From Pseudoluteimonas sp047602125 (lineage in GTDB: Bacteria; Pseudomonadota; Gammaproteobacteria; Xanthomonadales; Xanthomonadaceae), in assembly GCA_047602125.1 (NCBI GenBank), contig JASGIB010000001.1:2480001-2544000 (forward strand): a stretch of DNA of 64,000 nt, read 5' to 3'. A program made the position numbers and the translations under genes. Below, one piece after another: positions 47,332 through 55,531 of this stretch. Under the pieces are notes generated by a model, which worked only from the letters and a program-made list of their open reading frames with translations, ran no database searches and was not told the origin of the DNA. The stretch's first letter is position 1; every line of letters begins with the position of its first letter.

Positions 47332-49974
47332 ATGAGCACGCCACACAAAACCACCGCCGACATCCGCCGGGATTTCCTCGACTTCTTCGCCTCCAAGGGC
47401 CACACCATCGTGCCGTCGGCGCCGCTGGTGCCGGGCAACGACCCGACCCTGCTGTTCACCAATTCCGGCATGGTCCAGTTCAAGGACGTGTTCCTCGGCG
47501 CGGAGAAGCGCAGCTACGTGCGCGCGGTCGACGTGCAGCGCTGCCTGCGCGCGGGCGGCAAGCACAACGACCTCGACTCGGTCGGTTACACCGCACGCCA
47601 CCACACCTTCTTCGAGATGCTCGGCAACTGGTCGTTCGGCGACTACTTCAAGAAGGACGCGATCGCCTGGGCGTGGGAATTGCTGACCGACGTGTGGAAG
47701 CTGCCGGCCGAACGCCTGCTGGTCACGGTCTACCACACCGACGACGAGGCCTTCGAGCTGTGGCGCGACATGATCGGCCTGCCGGAGGAGCGCATCGTCC
47801 GCATCGGCGACAACAAGGGCGCGCCCTACGCCAGCGACAATTTCTGGCAGATGGCCGACACCGGCCCCTGCGGCCCGTGCACCGAGATCTTCTACGACCA
47901 CGGCGCGCATATCGCCGGCGGCCCGCCCGGTTCGCCGGACGAGGACGGCGACCGCTTCATCGAAATCTGGAACCTGGTGTTCATGCAGTTCGACCGTGCC
48001 GCCGACGGCACCTTGTCGAAATTGCCGGCGCCCTGCGTGGATACCGGCATGGGCCTGGAGCGGCTCACGGCGATCCTGCAGCACGTCCATACCAATTACG
48101 AAATCGACCTGTTCCAGGCATTGATCAAGCGCGCGGCCGAACTCACCAACACGAGCGACCTCGACAACAAGTCGCTGCGGGTGATCGCCGACCACATCCG
48201 TGCCAGCGCGTTCCTGATCGTCGATGGCGTGCTGCCGAGCAATGAAGGCCGCGGCTATGTGCTGCGCCGGATCATCCGCCGCGCGCTGCGCCACGGCTGG
48301 ATGCTGGGCGTGCGCGAACCGTTCTTCCACAAGCTGGTGCCGACCCTCGACGCGCTGATGGGCGAGGCGTATCCCGTTTTGCGCGAAGGTCGCGCCACCG
48401 CCGAGCGCGCGCTGAAGGCGGAGGAAGAGCGTTTCGCCGAAACGCTGGATTCGGGCATGCGCATCTTCAACGACGTCGCGGCGAAATCCGGTGGCACGAT
48501 CCCCGGCAACGACGCGTTCCGCCTGTACGACACCTACGGCTTCCCGCTCGACCTGACCCAGGACATGGCGCGCGAACGCGGCATGGCCGTGGATGTCGCC
48601 GGTTTCGACGCGGCGATGGCGAAGCAGAAGCAGACCGCGCGCGCGGCCGGCAAGTTCGGCGGCGGCACGGTGTTGCCGGCGGAACTCGTCGCGCAACTCG
48701 CGCCGACGAAGTTCCTCGGCTACGACTCGCTGGTCGACGGCGGGCTGCAAGTGCTCGCACTGCTCAAGGACGGCAAGCCGGTCGATGCCATCGAGGCCGG
48801 CGACGAAGCCATCGTCATCCTCGATTCGACGCCGTTCTACGCCGAATCCGGCGGCCAGGTCGGCGATACCGGCGAACTGGACGAGAAGGGCACGCGCTTC
48901 GTGGTCGACGACACGGTCAAGCTCGCCGGGCAGTTCCACGGCCACGTCGGCAGGCTGCAGGCCGGCGCGCTGCGCAAGGGCGACAAGCTCGTCGCTTCGG
49001 TCGATGCCGCGCGTCGCGGCGCCACCGTGCTGAACCATTCGGCCACGCACCTGCTGCATGCGGCGCTGCGCGGCGTGCTCGGCACCCACGTGCAGCAGAA
49101 GGGCTCGCTGGTCGCGCCGGATCGCCTGCGTTTCGACTTCTCGCATTTCCAGCCGGTGACCGCGGCCGAACTCGCCGAGATCGAGCGCCGGGTGAACGCG
49201 GAAGTGCGCGCCAACCACGAAGGCGAAGTGCGGCACATGGCGATGCAGGACGCGCTCGACTTCGGCGCGATGGCGCTGTTCGGCGAGAAGTACGGCGAGG
49301 AAGTGCGCGTGCTGCGCTTCGGCCCGACCTCGACCGAACTGTGCGGCGGCACTCATGTGCACCGTACCGGCGACATCGGCCTGTTCAAGATCGTCTCCGA
49401 GGGCGGCGTCTCCGCCGGCGTGCGCCGGATCGAGGCGGTGACCGGGCAGGGCGCCCTGGACTACGTCGCGGACGAGGAGCACCGGCTCGGCGAAGCCGCG
49501 TCGCTGCTCGGCGGCAACGCGGGCGAAGTCGGCGACAAGCTGCGCGCGTTGCTCGACCGGCAGAAGAAGCTCGAACGCGAGCTCGATGCGCTCAAGGCGA
49601 AGGCGGCGTCCGGCGCCACCGCCGACCTCGGATCGCGCGCGGTCGATGCCGGCGGCATCAAGGTGCTCGCGGCGCGGCTCGAGGGTTTCGACGCCAGGGC
49701 CCTGCGCGACGCCATGGATCGCCTCAAGCAGCAGCTCGGCGACGCGGTGATCGTCCTGGCGGGCGTGCAGGACGGCAAGGCCGCCCTGGTCGCGGGGGTC
49801 AGCGGCGCGGCGCTGGGCAAGGTCAAGGCCGGCGACGTGCTCGCGGATGTCGCGCGGCAGGCCGGAGGCAAGGGTGGCGGCCGGCCGGACATGGCCCAGG
49901 GCGGTGGCGACGACGGCCCGGCGCTGGAAACGGCGCTGGCCGGTGTCGTGCGCTGGGTCACGGAACGCAGCTGA
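47332..49974 (+). CDS. alaS: Alanyl-tRNA synthetase
   Basis: A class II synthetase with editing activity, 880 aa. The N-terminal catalytic core (FLDFFASKGHTIVPSAPLVP, GGKHNDLDSVGYTARHHTFF) is followed by the editing domain with HSATH (569-573) and CGGTH (671-675), the zinc site, and the C-terminal C-Ala domain. ATG 47332 fits the family start. Upstream of csrA, as in many gammaproteobacteria. Confidence 0.98.
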   Translation: MSTPHKTTADIRRDFLDFFASKGHTIVPSAPLVPGNDPTLLFTNSGMVQFKDVFLGAEKRSYVRAVDVQRCLRAGGKHNDLDSVGYTARHHTFFEMLGNWSFGDYFKKDAIAWAWELLTDVWKLPAERLLVTVYHTDDEAFELWRDMIGLPEERIVRIGDNKGAPYASDNFWQMADTGPCGPCTEIFYDHGAHIAGGPPGSPDEDGDRFIEIWNLVFMQFDRAADGTLSKLPAPCVDTGMGLERLTAILQHVHTNYEIDLFQALIKRAAELTNTSDLDNKSLRVIADHIRASAFLIVDGVLPSNEGRGYVLRRIIRRALRHGWMLGVREPFFHKLVPTLDALMGEAYPVLREGRATAERALKAEEERFAETLDSGMRIFNDVAAKSGGTIPGNDAFRLYDTYGFPLDLTQDMARERGMAVDVAGFDAAMAKQKQTARAAGKFGGGTVLPAELVAQLAPTKFLGYDSLVDGGLQVLALLKDGKPVDAIEAGDEAIVILDSTPFYAESGGQVGDTGELDEKGTRFVVDDTVKLAGQFHGHVGRLQAGALRKGDKLVASVDAARRGATVLNHSATHLLHAALRGVLGTHVQQKGSLVAPDRLRFDFSHFQPVTAAELAEIERRVNAEVRANHEGEVRHMAMQDALDFGAMALFGEKYGEEVRVLRFGPTSTELCGGTHVHRTGDIGLFKIVSEGGVSAGVRRIEAVTGQGALDYVADEEHRLGEAASLLGGNAGEVGDKLRALLDRQKKLERELDALKAKAASGATADLGSRAVDAGGIKVLAARLEGFDARALRDAMDRLKQQLGDAVIVLAGVQDGKAALVAGVSGAALGKVKAGDVLADVARQAGGKGGGRPDMAQGGGDDGPALETALAGVVRWVTERS

Positions 49975-49989
49975 ACGACTTCCGGCGGG

Positions 49990-50019
49990 TTGCCGCTGGG
50001 GTTGGCCGGTCGTTATGAT
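49990..50019 (+). promoter_or_regulatory. csrA promoter
   Basis: -35 TTGCCG (49990-49995), 18-bp spacer, -10 TATGAT (50014-50019), about 85 bp before csrA. The long leader contains a GGA-free, AT-rich stretch; no autoregulatory CsrA site is obvious. Confidence 0.6.
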
Positions 50020-50103
50020 CCTTCACGTTGTTAAACAGATTGCGGGTTTTATCGCCCGCATACGTCCCGTCTAGGACGTGCCTACCCGCTTGGGAGCTGC
50101 CAG

Positions 50104-50322
50104 ATGTTGATCCTTACCCGACGCGTCGGCGAGACGCTCATGATCGGCGATTCGGTCACGGTCACCGTGCTCGGGGTGAAGGGCAACCAGGTGCGCGTGG
50201 GCATCACCGCGCCCAAGGATGTTGCCGTGCATCGTGAGGAAATCTACCAACGCATCCACCGCGAAGACGATGCGGGCGAAGGCGGCAAGGCGGGCGACGC
50301 GGATTTGCCGCAGTCGGAGTGA
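50104..50322 (+). CDS. csrA: Carbon storage regulator CsrA (RsmA)
   Basis: A post-transcriptional RNA-binding regulator, 72 aa. The core MLILTRRVGETLMIGD, VTVLGVKGNQVRVGI and APKDVAVHREEIYQRI is complete, with the RNA-contact L4 and R44 equivalents present. The C-terminal acidic-glycine tail (about 58-72) is longer than in E. coli. Located after alaS, as in gammaproteobacteria. Confidence 0.97.
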   Translation: MLILTRRVGETLMIGDSVTVTVLGVKGNQVRVGITAPKDVAVHREEIYQRIHREDDAGEGGKAGDADLPQSE

Positions 50323-50333
50323 GCCGGTATCCT
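50305..50333 (+). promoter_or_regulatory. Promoter of tRNA-Ser, inside the csrA end
   Basis: TTGCCG (50305-50310), 17-bp spacer, TATCCT (50328-50333). The predicted start is about 35 nt before the tRNA, giving an ordinary precursor leader. Overlaps the csrA 3' end. Confidence 0.5.
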
Positions 50334-50373
50334 TCCGCGCCTGCCGCAGCGGCACGCGGCGGCGAGAAACACC

Positions 50374-50466
50374 GGAGACTTGCCCGAGAGGCCGAAGGGG
50401 CTCCCCTGCTAAGGGAGTATGGGGTCAAAAGCTCCATCGAGGGTTCGAATCCCTCAGTCTCCGCCA
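50374..50466 (+). tRNA. tRNA-Ser (anticodon GCT)
   Basis: A 93-nt class II tRNA with acceptor stem GGAGACT / AGTCTCC, a long variable arm (GTATGGGGTCAAAAGCTC region) as expected for serine, anticodon loop CTGCTAA (GCT, reading AGC/AGT), and an encoded CCA (50464-50466). The 3' part from the T-arm through CCA and a few bases beyond is copied in the tandem repeats that follow. Confidence 0.93.
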
Positions 50467-50707
50467 GTTCCACAGGCGTCGACTTCGCGATTGCCGGCCC
50501 TCGCGCCGGGCGCGGGGGCGCTCGGATGGGCCGCAAACCGATGGTTTGCAAGCGGGCCCATCGCTCGCCCCTCAGTCTCCGCCAGTTCCACAGGCGTCGA
50601 CTTCGCGATTGCCGGCCCTCGCGCCGGGCGCGAGGGCGCTCGGATGGGCCGCAAACCGATGGTTTGCGAGCGTGGCCCATCGCTCGCCCCTCAGTCTCCG
50701 CCAGTTC
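50451..50707 (+). repeat. Tandem repeat array containing the 3' end of tRNA-Ser
   Basis: The 20-mer CCCTCAGTCTCCGCCAGTTC occurs at 50451-50470 (tRNA 3' end), 50569-50588 and 50688-50707, spaced 118 and 119 bp. The intervening units are nearly identical (a handful of differences). Each contains a long hairpin: GATGGGCC...GGCCCATC around GCAAACC-GAT-GGTTTGC. The layout resembles the rtT repeats downstream of E. coli tyrT. Reading frames over this area are DNA-repeat artefacts. Confidence 0.9.
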
Positions 50708-50743
50708 ATCGCGTTTCGGCTGGCGCGATCCCGAAGCCATCCG

Positions 50744-50749
50744 TATAAT
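50744..50749 (+). promoter_or_regulatory. -10 box of the tRNA-Ala promoter
   Basis: A perfect TATAAT 12 bp before tRNA-Ala, just after the repeat array; the -35 is weak. Confidence 0.5.
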
Positions 50750-50761
50750 TCGCGGCCTCGT

Positions 50762-50837
<76 letters not shown>

Positions 50838-50858
50838 CGATTCAAACGTTTTTCTTGC

Positions 50859-50935
50859 GCGCCCGTAGCTCAGTTGGATAGAGCACCAGGCTACGAACTT
50901 GGGGGTCGGGAGTTCGAATCTCTCCGGGCGCGCCA
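50859..50935 (+). tRNA. tRNA-Arg (anticodon ACG)
   Basis: A 77-nt cloverleaf, acceptor GCGCCCG / CGGGCGC, anticodon loop CTACGAA giving ACG (read as ICG for CGT, CGC and CGA), T-loop TTCGAAT, CCA encoded. It ends the tRNA cluster. Confidence 0.94.
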
Positions 50936-50943
50936 CTCTCGCG

Positions 50944-50973
50944 AAAGCCAGCTCTCCGAGCTGGCTTTTTTTG
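50944..50973 (+). terminator. Terminator of the tRNA cluster
   Basis: An 11-bp stem AAAGCCAGCTC / GAGCTGGCTTT with a three-base TCC loop and seven or more T residues. Confidence 0.88.
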
Positions 50974-51025
50974 TTCGCGGCGCCCGTCGATCCTGCCCTC
51001 AGGCATGGCCTTCGGGCGTTCGGCG

Positions 51026-51050
51026 GCATGCGGAGCCGTGCTCCGCATGC
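51026..51050. other. Perfect 11-bp hairpin between two terminators
   Basis: GCATGCGGAGC, a CGT loop, and its exact complement, lying between the terminators at 50944 and 51082. May be part of a small RNA or a remnant of a lost tRNA. Confidence 0.4.
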
Positions 51051-51081
51051 ATGCTGCTTCACTCAGGCACGCCACTCTTCG

Positions 51082-51107
51082 AAACCGGCCTCGCGGCCGG
51101 TTTTTTT
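51082..51107 (+). terminator. Second terminator next to the rnd 3' end
   Basis: A 9-bp stem AAACCGGCC / GGCCGGTTT with a TCGC loop and a T7 run. It faces the rnd stop from the plus strand, so something transcribed rightward after 50973 is terminated here, or it acts for the convergent rnd transcript too. Confidence 0.7.
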
Positions 51108-51115
51108 CTTTTCGG

Positions 51116-52237
51116 TCAGGTCGCTTCGTGCGAAGCGCGATCGACCACGAGCAACGGCGCCAGCACCGACTCGAGTTGCCCGCGACGCCAGCCGGCCAGC
51201 GTCGCCGGCCATTCCTTCTGTTCCAGCAACGCCTGCAGCCAGCGCCGCGAAGCGAGCACGCCATCGGGCAGGTCGAGTTCGCGGCTGCGTCCGGCGACAG
51301 CGTCCTGCAGGCGGCGCAGGGTCTTGCGGTCGCCTTCGTCGTCGCGCGCGAGCGGCATCGCGCCCTCGTCGGCGAGCGGCGTGGACAACGCGCTCCAGAT
51401 CGCGCTCGACAGGCGCACGGGTGCCTTCGGGCGCGATTCGAGCAACGACTTCAGCGCCGCGGCGTCGACGGGCGGAGATTTCGCCAGCAGCACCGCGAGT
51501 TCGCCGTCGAGGATCCAGTTGCGCGGGCGGTCGCTGTCGCGCGCCTGCGCCTCGCGCCAGCGCAGCAGCCGCAACAGGCGGCGTTGCATGCCGGCATCGA
51601 GGAATTGCGCCGCGCGCAGCGCGAGGTGCGGCCAAGGATCCTCGCCGCCGGCGCCAGCGGCGTCGACGAGGCGCGCGCAATCCTCGCGCAGCCATTCGCT
51701 GCGGCCGAGCGCCTGCAGTTGCGTATCGAGCTTGTCGTGCAGCGCGAACAGGTGGCGCACGTCGTCGGCGGCGTAGTCGAGCTGTTGCGGCGACAGCGGA
51801 CGCCGCAACCAGTCCGAACGGGTTTCGCCCTTGTCCACGGCGACGCCGAGCAGGTCCGCGACCAGGCGCTGGTAGCCCATGCCGGCGCCGATGCCGCACA
51901 GCGCGGCGGCGACCTGGGTGTCGAACAGCGGTTTCGGCACGCAGCCGCAGGCGTGTTGCAGCGCGACCAGGTCCTCGCTGGCGCTGTGCATGACCTTCAC
52001 GATGGAGGCATCGCGCAGCAACGGCGACAGCGCTTCGGGCATGCCGGGAACGAGCATGTCCACCAGCAGGATGTCGTCGCCGGTCGCGACCTGCACCAGC
52101 GCGAGTTGCGGCCAGTAGGTGCGCTCGCGGATGAATTCGGTATCGAGGCCGACGCGCCTTCCGCAGGACGCGAGCCGTCGCGCGAGTTCGGTGGGGTCGT
52201 CGATCCAGTGGGTTCCGGCCAAGTGCGCTGCATCCAT
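51116..52237 (-). CDS. rnd: Ribonuclease D
   Basis: A 3'-5' exoribonuclease of the DEDD family for tRNA maturation, 373 aa. The Exo I motif is GLDTEFIRERTY, Exo II VKVMHSASEDLVAL, Exo III DYAADDVRHLFALH; an HRDC domain follows (RNWILDGELAVLLAK). ATG 52237 chosen. It lies next to the tRNA cluster, which is functionally apt but probably coincidental. Confidence 0.95.
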   Translation of the reverse strand: MDAAHLAGTHWIDDPTELARRLASCGRRVGLDTEFIRERTYWPQLALVQVATGDDILLVDMLVPGMPEALSPLLRDASIVKVMHSASEDLVALQHACGCVPKPLFDTQVAAALCGIGAGMGYQRLVADLLGVAVDKGETRSDWLRRPLSPQQLDYAADDVRHLFALHDKLDTQLQALGRSEWLREDCARLVDAAGAGGEDPWPHLALRAAQFLDAGMQRRLLRLLRWREAQARDSDRPRNWILDGELAVLLAKSPPVDAAALKSLLESRPKAPVRLSSAIWSALSTPLADEGAMPLARDDEGDRKTLRRLQDAVAGRSRELDLPDGVLASRRWLQALLEQKEWPATLAGWRRGQLESVLAPLLVVDRASHEAT

Positions 52238-52333
52238 GCGGAAGCAGGGTAACGAGGCCGTGGCGAACCGGCAATCGAGTTGCCGCCGCGCGACGCCTGA
52301 CCTAACGTGCGCGGACGGATCGCTGGAGGCCGC

Positions 52334-54178
52334 TTGCGCGCGAAACCCGCCATCGTCGCCCTCGTTCTCGCGCTGGTTGCCTGCAATCGCGCGCCGGCTC
52401 CGTCGCAGGCGGCGGATGCGACGACTATGACGAAGGCGCAGCGCGGCGGCGGCGCGGTCACCATCGCCGGCGACGACAGCATCGCCGCGATGCTCACGTG
52501 GGAACCGCCAAGCGTGTCCGTGGACGAAACCGGCCTTCCCGGCTTGCGCCGCAAGGCCGCGCTCGCGCTCGCGAAAGGGCGGCTGTTCGAGGACGCGGAC
52601 GCGGCGATCCCGATCGACCTCGCGATCCTGCGATTCCATCCGGGCGATGCGAAGGCCGGCGACAACCTCCGGCGCGCGGTCGCGAAGCTGCTGGCGCAGG
52701 GCGACGCCGCGCTGGCCAGGGCAGACGACGACTTCGAAGCGTTGCGCGAAACCCACCGCGTCGCTGCGGTGGCGCGCGTGGCCGCGCCGGACACGAAGGA
52801 AGTCGCGGCCTACCTCGCGCGCGTCAACGTCGTCGACCAGGCCTGGGACGCGAACCGGCAGGCGGACGCGGATTTCGCCGCCGGACGCTTCGGCGTGCAG
52901 GGCGGGGGCGCGCTCGGCGGTTATCGCGAAGCCCTGCGCCTGCGCCCGGGGCAGGCGCGCGCGACGCACGGCATCGCCATGGTCGAGGCGGCGGTCATCA
53001 GGCGCGCGGAACTGGCCGCTGCCACCGGCGATTTCGATGGCGGGCTGCACTGGCTGGCGCTCGCGGCGAACGTGCGTCCGGGCAGCAACGACGTCGCCGA
53101 GGCGCGCGCGCGGCTCGATCAGGCGCGCACCGACACCATCCGGCGCCTGCGCGACCAGGCGCTGTCGTTGTTGCCGAAGGCCGGCGGGGTGGCCAAGGCA
53201 CGCGGCCTGCTCGCGGAAATCCTGCGCATCGCCCCGGCCGGGGACCCGGTGGCGGGCGCATTGCGCGAAGAGATCGAGCGCGTATCGCACTACGGGCGGT
53301 TCCACCCGGGACAGGCCTTCAGCGACGCGATGCAAGGCGGCGGCCGCGGGCCGGAAGTGGTGGTCGTGCCGCATGGCGGCTTCCGCATGGGCGCGCCGGC
53401 GAACGAGGCCGACGCCAGCGGCAGCGAGATGCCGCGGCACTACGTGCGCTTCGACCGCGGTTTCGCCATGGCGCGCGACGAAACCACGGTGGAGGAGTTC
53501 GGCCGCTTCGTCCGCGCGACCGGCTACCGCACCAAGGCCGACAAGCGCGGCATTTCGCTCGCCTACGATGCGCACAGCGGCAATTTCGCCTTCCGCAACA
53601 ACGTCGACTGGCGTTCCGATTACGCCGGCAATCCGGCCGCGCCCGACCTGCCGGTGGTGCATGTCAGCGCCGCCGACGCCGAGGCCTACGCGAAATGGCT
53701 CGGCCAGCAGACCGGCGCGCATTACCGCCTGCCGAGCGAGTCGGAATTCGAATACGCACTGCGCGCCGGCGGCGAGGCGCGTTATCCGTGGGGCGACGGC
53801 CCGCCGCAGCCGGGCACCGCCAACGTCACCGGCGGGCTGGATGTTTCGCCGCAGGGTCGCCGCTGGAGCAACGCCTTCGCCGGCGTCGCCGACGGCCACT
53901 GGGGACCGGCGCCGGTCGGCAGCTATCGCGCGAATGCATTCGGCCTTCACGACATGGACGGCAATGTCAGTGAATGGACCGGCGATTGCTGGCACGATGG
54001 CTACCGCCGCGCGCCGTCCACCGGCGAGGCCTGGTTGAACCCGGGTTGCCGGACGCGGGTGGTGCGGGGCGGGTCGTGGTCGAGCGGGCCGGCGCAGTGC
54101 CGTTCCGCATGGCGCACGCCGGCGCCGGTGGATACTACGAACGCGCACATCGGCTTCCGGCTCGTGCGCGAGATCTGA
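52334..54178 (+). CDS. Lipoprotein with C-terminal SUMF1/FGE-type domain
   Basis: A 614-aa protein. TTG 52334, preceded by GGAGG, gives a lipoprotein signal (LVACN). A helical repeat-like region (about 60-330, with R-rich and Ala-rich TPR-like segments) is followed by the FGE-sulfatase domain: GGFRMGAPANE, HYRLPSESEFEYALRAGG, NVSEWTGDCW and RGGSWSSGPAQC. The copper-site Cys pair of formylglycine enzymes is reduced to one Cys (Ser at the first position), so it is probably not a formylglycine-generating enzyme. Envelope-located; function unknown. Confidence 0.75.
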   Translation: MRAKPAIVALVLALVACNRAPAPSQAADATTMTKAQRGGGAVTIAGDDSIAAMLTWEPPSVSVDETGLPGLRRKAALALAKGRLFEDADAAIPIDLAILRFHPGDAKAGDNLRRAVAKLLAQGDAALARADDDFEALRETHRVAAVARVAAPDTKEVAAYLARVNVVDQAWDANRQADADFAAGRFGVQGGGALGGYREALRLRPGQARATHGIAMVEAAVIRRAELAAATGDFDGGLHWLALAANVRPGSNDVAEARARLDQARTDTIRRLRDQALSLLPKAGGVAKARGLLAEILRIAPAGDPVAGALREEIERVSHYGRFHPGQAFSDAMQGGGRGPEVVVVPHGGFRMGAPANEADASGSEMPRHYVRFDRGFAMARDETTVEEFGRFVRATGYRTKADKRGISLAYDAHSGNFAFRNNVDWRSDYAGNPAAPDLPVVHVSAADAEAYAKWLGQQTGAHYRLPSESEFEYALRAGGEARYPWGDGPPQPGTANVTGGLDVSPQGRRWSNAFAGVADGHWGPAPVGSYRANAFGLHDMDGNVSEWTGDCWHDGYRRAPSTGEAWLNPGCRTRVVRGGSWSSGPAQCRSAWRTPAPVDTTNAHIGFRLVREI

Positions 54179-54202
54179 GTCCGGGGAACAGGGAGGAACG
54201 CG

Positions 54203-55117
54203 ATGCGCCAGGATCCATTCGAAGGACAGTCCGCCTACGGCGGCCAGCGGCAGGGGTTCCGCTTCAACCCGCGGCTGCTGATCCTGCTGCTGTTCGCCGG
54301 ATACGCGGCGTACTACTGGATTTCCAACCGCAGCACCGATCCCTATACCGGCGAGACGGTGACGATCGACAAGAACATCTCGCCCGAGGACGAGAAGGCG
54401 CTGGGCCTGCAGGCCTACCAGGAAATCCTGCAGCAGGAGCAGCCGGTCGACCGGAATTCGCAGATTTCGCAGCAGGTGCGCGAGATCACCCAGCGGCTGA
54501 TCGCGAAGATCCCGCAGGTGGAGGACGCGCTCGCCGCCGAACACGGGTTGCAGGCGCCGCACATCGAGAAGTCGTTCGATTGGGACGTGAACGTGCTGCA
54601 GTCCGACCAGGTCAATGCGTTCTGCCTGCCGGGCGGGAAGATCGCGGTCTACACCGGGCTGGTGCCGGTGGCGCAGAACGCGGACGCGATGTCGATCGTG
54701 ATCGGGCACGAGATTTCGCATGCGTTGCTGCGCCACGGTGCGCAGCGCATGACCCAGCAGAAGCTGGAGCAGGTGGGGCAGATGGCGGGGGCGATGAGCG
54801 GCATGAGCCAGCAGAGCATGCAGGCGGTGATGGCGGTGTACGGTTACGGGCATTCGCTGCCGTACGCGCGCAAGCAGGAATCGCAGGCGGACGAGATGGG
54901 GCTGATGCTCGCGGCCGCGGCCTGTTTCAATCCGCAGGAGGCGATTCCGTTGTGGGAGCGGATGGATTCGCAGAGCAACGGGCAGGCGCCGCCGGAATTC
55001 GCGTCGGATCACCCGAGTGCGGGGACGCGCATCCAGGATTTGCAGCGGTTGATGCCGAAGGCGATGGAGTATCGGCAGAAGTTCTGCACGACGGGGGCGG
55101 GAACGGGTCAGCAGTGA
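54203..55117 (+). CDS. M48-family metalloprotease (HtpX/Oma1-like)
   Basis: A 304-aa protease with one N-terminal transmembrane helix (about 25-42, FNPRLLILLLFAGYAAYYW). The zinc motif HEISH lies in SIVIGHEISHALLRHG, with EADEMGL-type downstream Glu in SQADEMGL. Membrane-anchored zinc endopeptidase, probably facing the periplasm. It is 24 bp downstream of the SUMF1-domain gene, same strand. Confidence 0.85.
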   Translation: MRQDPFEGQSAYGGQRQGFRFNPRLLILLLFAGYAAYYWISNRSTDPYTGETVTIDKNISPEDEKALGLQAYQEILQQEQPVDRNSQISQQVREITQRLIAKIPQVEDALAAEHGLQAPHIEKSFDWDVNVLQSDQVNAFCLPGGKIAVYTGLVPVAQNADAMSIVIGHEISHALLRHGAQRMTQQKLEQVGQMAGAMSGMSQQSMQAVMAVYGYGHSLPYARKQESQADEMGLMLAAAACFNPQEAIPLWERMDSQSNGQAPPEFASDHPSAGTRIQDLQRLMPKAMEYRQKFCTTGAGTGQQ

Positions 55118-55138
55118 TGGTTATCAGGCGTTAGAGCA

Positions 55139-55386
55139 ATGCCATTGCGCACGCTTGCTTTTGGAATCATCGCGCTCGCCATCGCGATCATTGCTTTTTT
55201 CGGGTGTATCAGGCGATTGACTCAGAATACACAGCATGGGGTACGTCGGGAGACAAAATCCGCGCTGGCCGCCTAGAGAATCCGCGCGGTTATTGGGCAA
55301 TCGTTGTAGCCCACGTCTTGGGTGCTCTGTTCTTCCTTTGGGTCGCCTATATCCTGATCCACGGAGCAATCAATAGGTCGGGATAA
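55139..55386 (+). pseudogene. Small membrane protein split by a possible -1 frameshift
   Basis: Two partly overlapping frames: 55139-55276 (MPLRTLAFGIIALAIAIIAFFG..., one transmembrane helix) and 55204-55386 (...VYQAIDSEYTAW, then a second helix VVAHVLGALFFLWVAYILI). Joined by a -1 slip at the heptamer T-TTT-TTC (55195-55201) they form one plausible 82-aa two-helix protein. It could be a programmed frameshift, a decayed gene or a sequencing indel. The type pseudogene is provisional. Confidence 0.5.
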
Positions 55387-55453
55387 TCGAAACGAAGCCC
55401 GACGTTGAGAATCGCCTGGATCATTTGCTGGGGTTCGCTGCGTCGCCCCAAAT
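55376..55453 (+). repeat. REP-like inverted pair
   Basis: A GGTCGGGA...CCCGAC palindrome (55376-55404) and an oppositely oriented TTGGGGCG...AACCCCAG core follow. It resembles the elements at 6598 and 46284, though more degenerate, and includes the stop of the small membrane gene. Confidence 0.5.
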
Positions 55454-55482
55454 CTTGTCCCGATAATGTTTACCCGCACAAC

Positions 55483-55509
55483 AAAAACGGGCCTCAAGGC
55501 CCGTTTTTT
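55483..55509. terminator. Bidirectional terminator
   Basis: Stem AAAAACGGGCC / GGCCCGTTTTT with a TCAA loop, with A5 and T6 flanks; works on both strands, before the minus-strand reductase gene. Confidence 0.85.
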
Positions 55510-55531
55510 ATTGCGTGACGCGGAGCATCGA

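Noticed and set aside
50451..50707. CRISPR array
   Set aside because: Only two and a half units with 118/119-bp spacing and no distinct short spacers; the conserved piece is the tRNA 3' end.
50374..50707. Attachment site of an integrative element in tRNA-Ser
   Set aside because: No integrase is adjacent, and the tRNA copies are spaced at constant 118/119 bp rather than flanking an island.
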